Part shown: positions 29,965-31,117 of the stretch, piece after piece
Layout of the letters: each line of letters opens with the position of its first letter
Position numbering within the stretch: position 1 is the first letter of the stretch
NCBI GenBank assembly: GCA_936924235.1
Contig: CAKZHN010000033.1
Span: forward strand, 1 to 31,117
Direction of reading: 5' to 3'
From: an uncultured Rhodoplanes sp.
Lineage (GTDB): Bacteria > Pseudomonadota > Alphaproteobacteria > Rhizobiales > Xanthobacteraceae
Length of the DNA: 31,117 nt
Notes under the pieces: model-generated
What the model saw: only the letters and a program-made list of their open reading frames with translations
Databases searched by the model: none
What the model was told of the DNA's origin: nothing
Made by a program: the position numbers and the translations under genes

Positions 29965-31117
29965 TTACTCGGCGGCGGCCCGCTTCGGGTCGGCGTGCGC
30001 CGCAGTGATGTAGTCCATCGCGGCCTGCACGCCGCCCTTCTTGTGCGGCACGCTGGCCAGCGACAGCGCCATCTCGGTGATGCTGAGCGCGCCGAGCAGC
30101 GTGCCGTCGTTGATGTCGCCGAGGTGCCCGATGCGGAAGTACTTGCCCGCGTAGGGACCGAAGCTCGCGCCGTAGGAGATGTTGAAGGTCTCAAGCGCCA
30201 GCGCGCGGAACTTGTCGGCGTCGTGGCCTTCCGGCAGCAGGATCGCCGTGATGGTTGGCGACACCTGCGCGGCGTTCTTGTTGAGGTTCTCGAGGCCCCA
30301 GGTCTTCACCGCGACGCGGGTCGCCTCGGCGAGCCGCTTGTGGCGCGCGAACACGTTGTCGAGGCCTTCCTCGTGCAGCATCTCGATGCCTTCGACCAGG
30401 CCGTGGATCATCAGCGTCGCCGGCGTATAGGGGAAGAAGCCGACCTTGTTCATGTTGAGCATGTCGTCCCAGGCGAAGAACGACTTCGGCAGCTTCGAGG
30501 TCTGGCTGGCCTTCAGCGCCTTGTCGCTAAGTGCGTTGAACGACATGCCGGGCGGCAGCATCAGGCCCTTCTGCGCGCCGCCGACCGAGACGTCGACGCC
30601 CCACTCGTCATGGCGGTAGTCGGCCGAGGCGAGCGACGAGATGGTGTCGACCAGGAACAGCGCCGGATGGCCGGCGGCGTCGATGGCCTTGCGGATCTCG
30701 GCGATCGGCGTGAGCGCGCCGGTCGAGGTCTCGTTGTGGAGAACGCAGACCGCCTTGATCTCTTTGTTCTTGTCCTCGCGGAGCTTGGCCTCGATGACCT
30801 TCGGGTCGGCGCCGTGGCGCCAGTCGGTGGTGATGAACTCGGGCTTGAGGCCGAGCCGCTCGGCCATCTTCTTCCACAGCGTTCCGAACTGGCCGGTCTC
30901 CACCATCAGCACGCGGTCGCCCGGCGACAGCGTGTTGGTCAGGGCGGCCTCCCAGGCGCCGGTGCCGGTCGCCGTGAAGATGATCACCGGATTGGTGGTC
31001 TTGAAGATGGTCTTGATGCCCTCAAGCGCCTTCTTGGTGACCTTGGCGAACTCCGGACCGCGGTGGTCGATCACCGGCCGGTCGAGGGCCCGCAGGATGC
31101 GGTCCGGCACCGGGGTC
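29965..31117 (-). CDS. serine-glyoxylate/alanine-glyoxylate-type aminotransferase, 5' end off window
   Basis: The frame is open to the right edge and reads TPVPDRILRALDRPVIDHRGPEF there, the usual N-terminal part of SgaA-like enzymes, so about 10-20 residues including the start lie outside; the GTG at 31110 is not the start. The fold-type I PLP enzyme shows FTATGTGAWEAALTNTLSPG, ETGQFGTLWKKMAERLG, VLHNETSTGAL, the cofactor Asp in FLVDTISSLAS, the PLP lysine in GGAQKGLMLPPG and FRIGHLGD near the end. Such enzymes transfer amino groups from serine or alanine to glyoxylate, in photorespiratory, C1 or glyoxylate metabolism. From sequence alone serine is the more likely donor. It ends with a good intrinsic terminator. 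Confidence 0.9.
   Translation of the reverse strand, partial: TPVPDRILRALDRPVIDHRGPEFAKVTKKALEGIKTIFKTTNPVIIFTATGTGAWEAALTNTLSPGDRVLMVETGQFGTLWKKMAERLGLKPEFITTDWRHGADPKVIEAKLREDKNKEIKAVCVLHNETSTGALTPIAEIRKAIDAAGHPALFLVDTISSLASADYRHDEWGVDVSVGGAQKGLMLPPGMSFNALSDKALKASQTSKLPKSFFAWDDMLNMNKVGFFPYTPATLMIHGLVEGIEMLHEEGLDNVFARHKRLAEATRVAVKTWGLENLNKNAAQVSPTITAILLPEGHDADKFRALALETFNISYGASFGPYAGKYFRIGHLGDINDGTLLGALSITEMALSLASVPHKKGGVQAAMDYITAAHADPKRAAAE

Overview
The window is high-GC DNA with tightly packed genes and long antisense open frames. Its gene content (box-type benzoate degradation, several orphan Bug/TctC-type binding proteins, LIV-type ABC transporter, serine-glyoxylate aminotransferase) suggests an alphaproteobacterium of the Hyphomicrobiales, probably Bradyrhizobium/Rhodopseudomonas/Xanthobacteraceae-like. 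The taxonomic call is inference; there is no rRNA or other marker in the window. No tRNA, rRNA, CRISPR array, insertion sequence or prophage gene was seen, and no intergenic gap exceeds about 210 bp.

Left flank (1-9768): a partial M24-fold protein resembling DddP; a glutathione S-transferase; a secreted protein with eight TPRs fused to a LprI-like domain; a MarR repressor divergent from a MATE exporter and a MaoC-domain protein, with a strikingly palindromic operator region between them; a 62-aa protein preceded by two TGC-N3-GCA repeats; two divergent Bug-type solute-binding proteins; a zinc-type MetE-like methyltransferase; and a small secreted four-cysteine protein.

Centre (9773-22567): a benzoate catabolic island. 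boxA (reductase of benzoyl-CoA epoxidase) is divergent from an operon of benzoate-CoA ligase, a five-gene branched-chain-type ABC importer (binding protein, two permeases, two ATPases) and an alpha/beta hydrolase. This is followed by boxR (XRE domain plus shikimate-kinase-like domain), boxC (ring-opening dihydrodiol lyase) and boxB (di-iron epoxidase). Together they would import benzoate or a relative, activate it to benzoyl-CoA, epoxidise it with O2 and NADPH, and open the ring hydrolytically. The BoxD aldehyde dehydrogenase expected for the next step is absent from the window. Near-identical palindromes (consensus TGCATTATAATGCA, a TGCA-N6-TGCA element) lie on the putative -10 regions of boxA, the ligase operon and boxR. 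They are probably the BoxR operators and would make the island one benzoyl-CoA-induced regulon.

Right flank (22571-31117): an orphan molybdopterin-binding subunit of the xanthine dehydrogenase/aldehyde oxidase family, convergent with boxB; a Bug protein; a stand-alone AAA/ABC-type ATPase; an operon-like run of three more Bug proteins; a clear intrinsic terminator; and a serine-glyoxylate-type aminotransferase cut by the right edge. None of the six Bug proteins has TctA/TctB membrane partners here.
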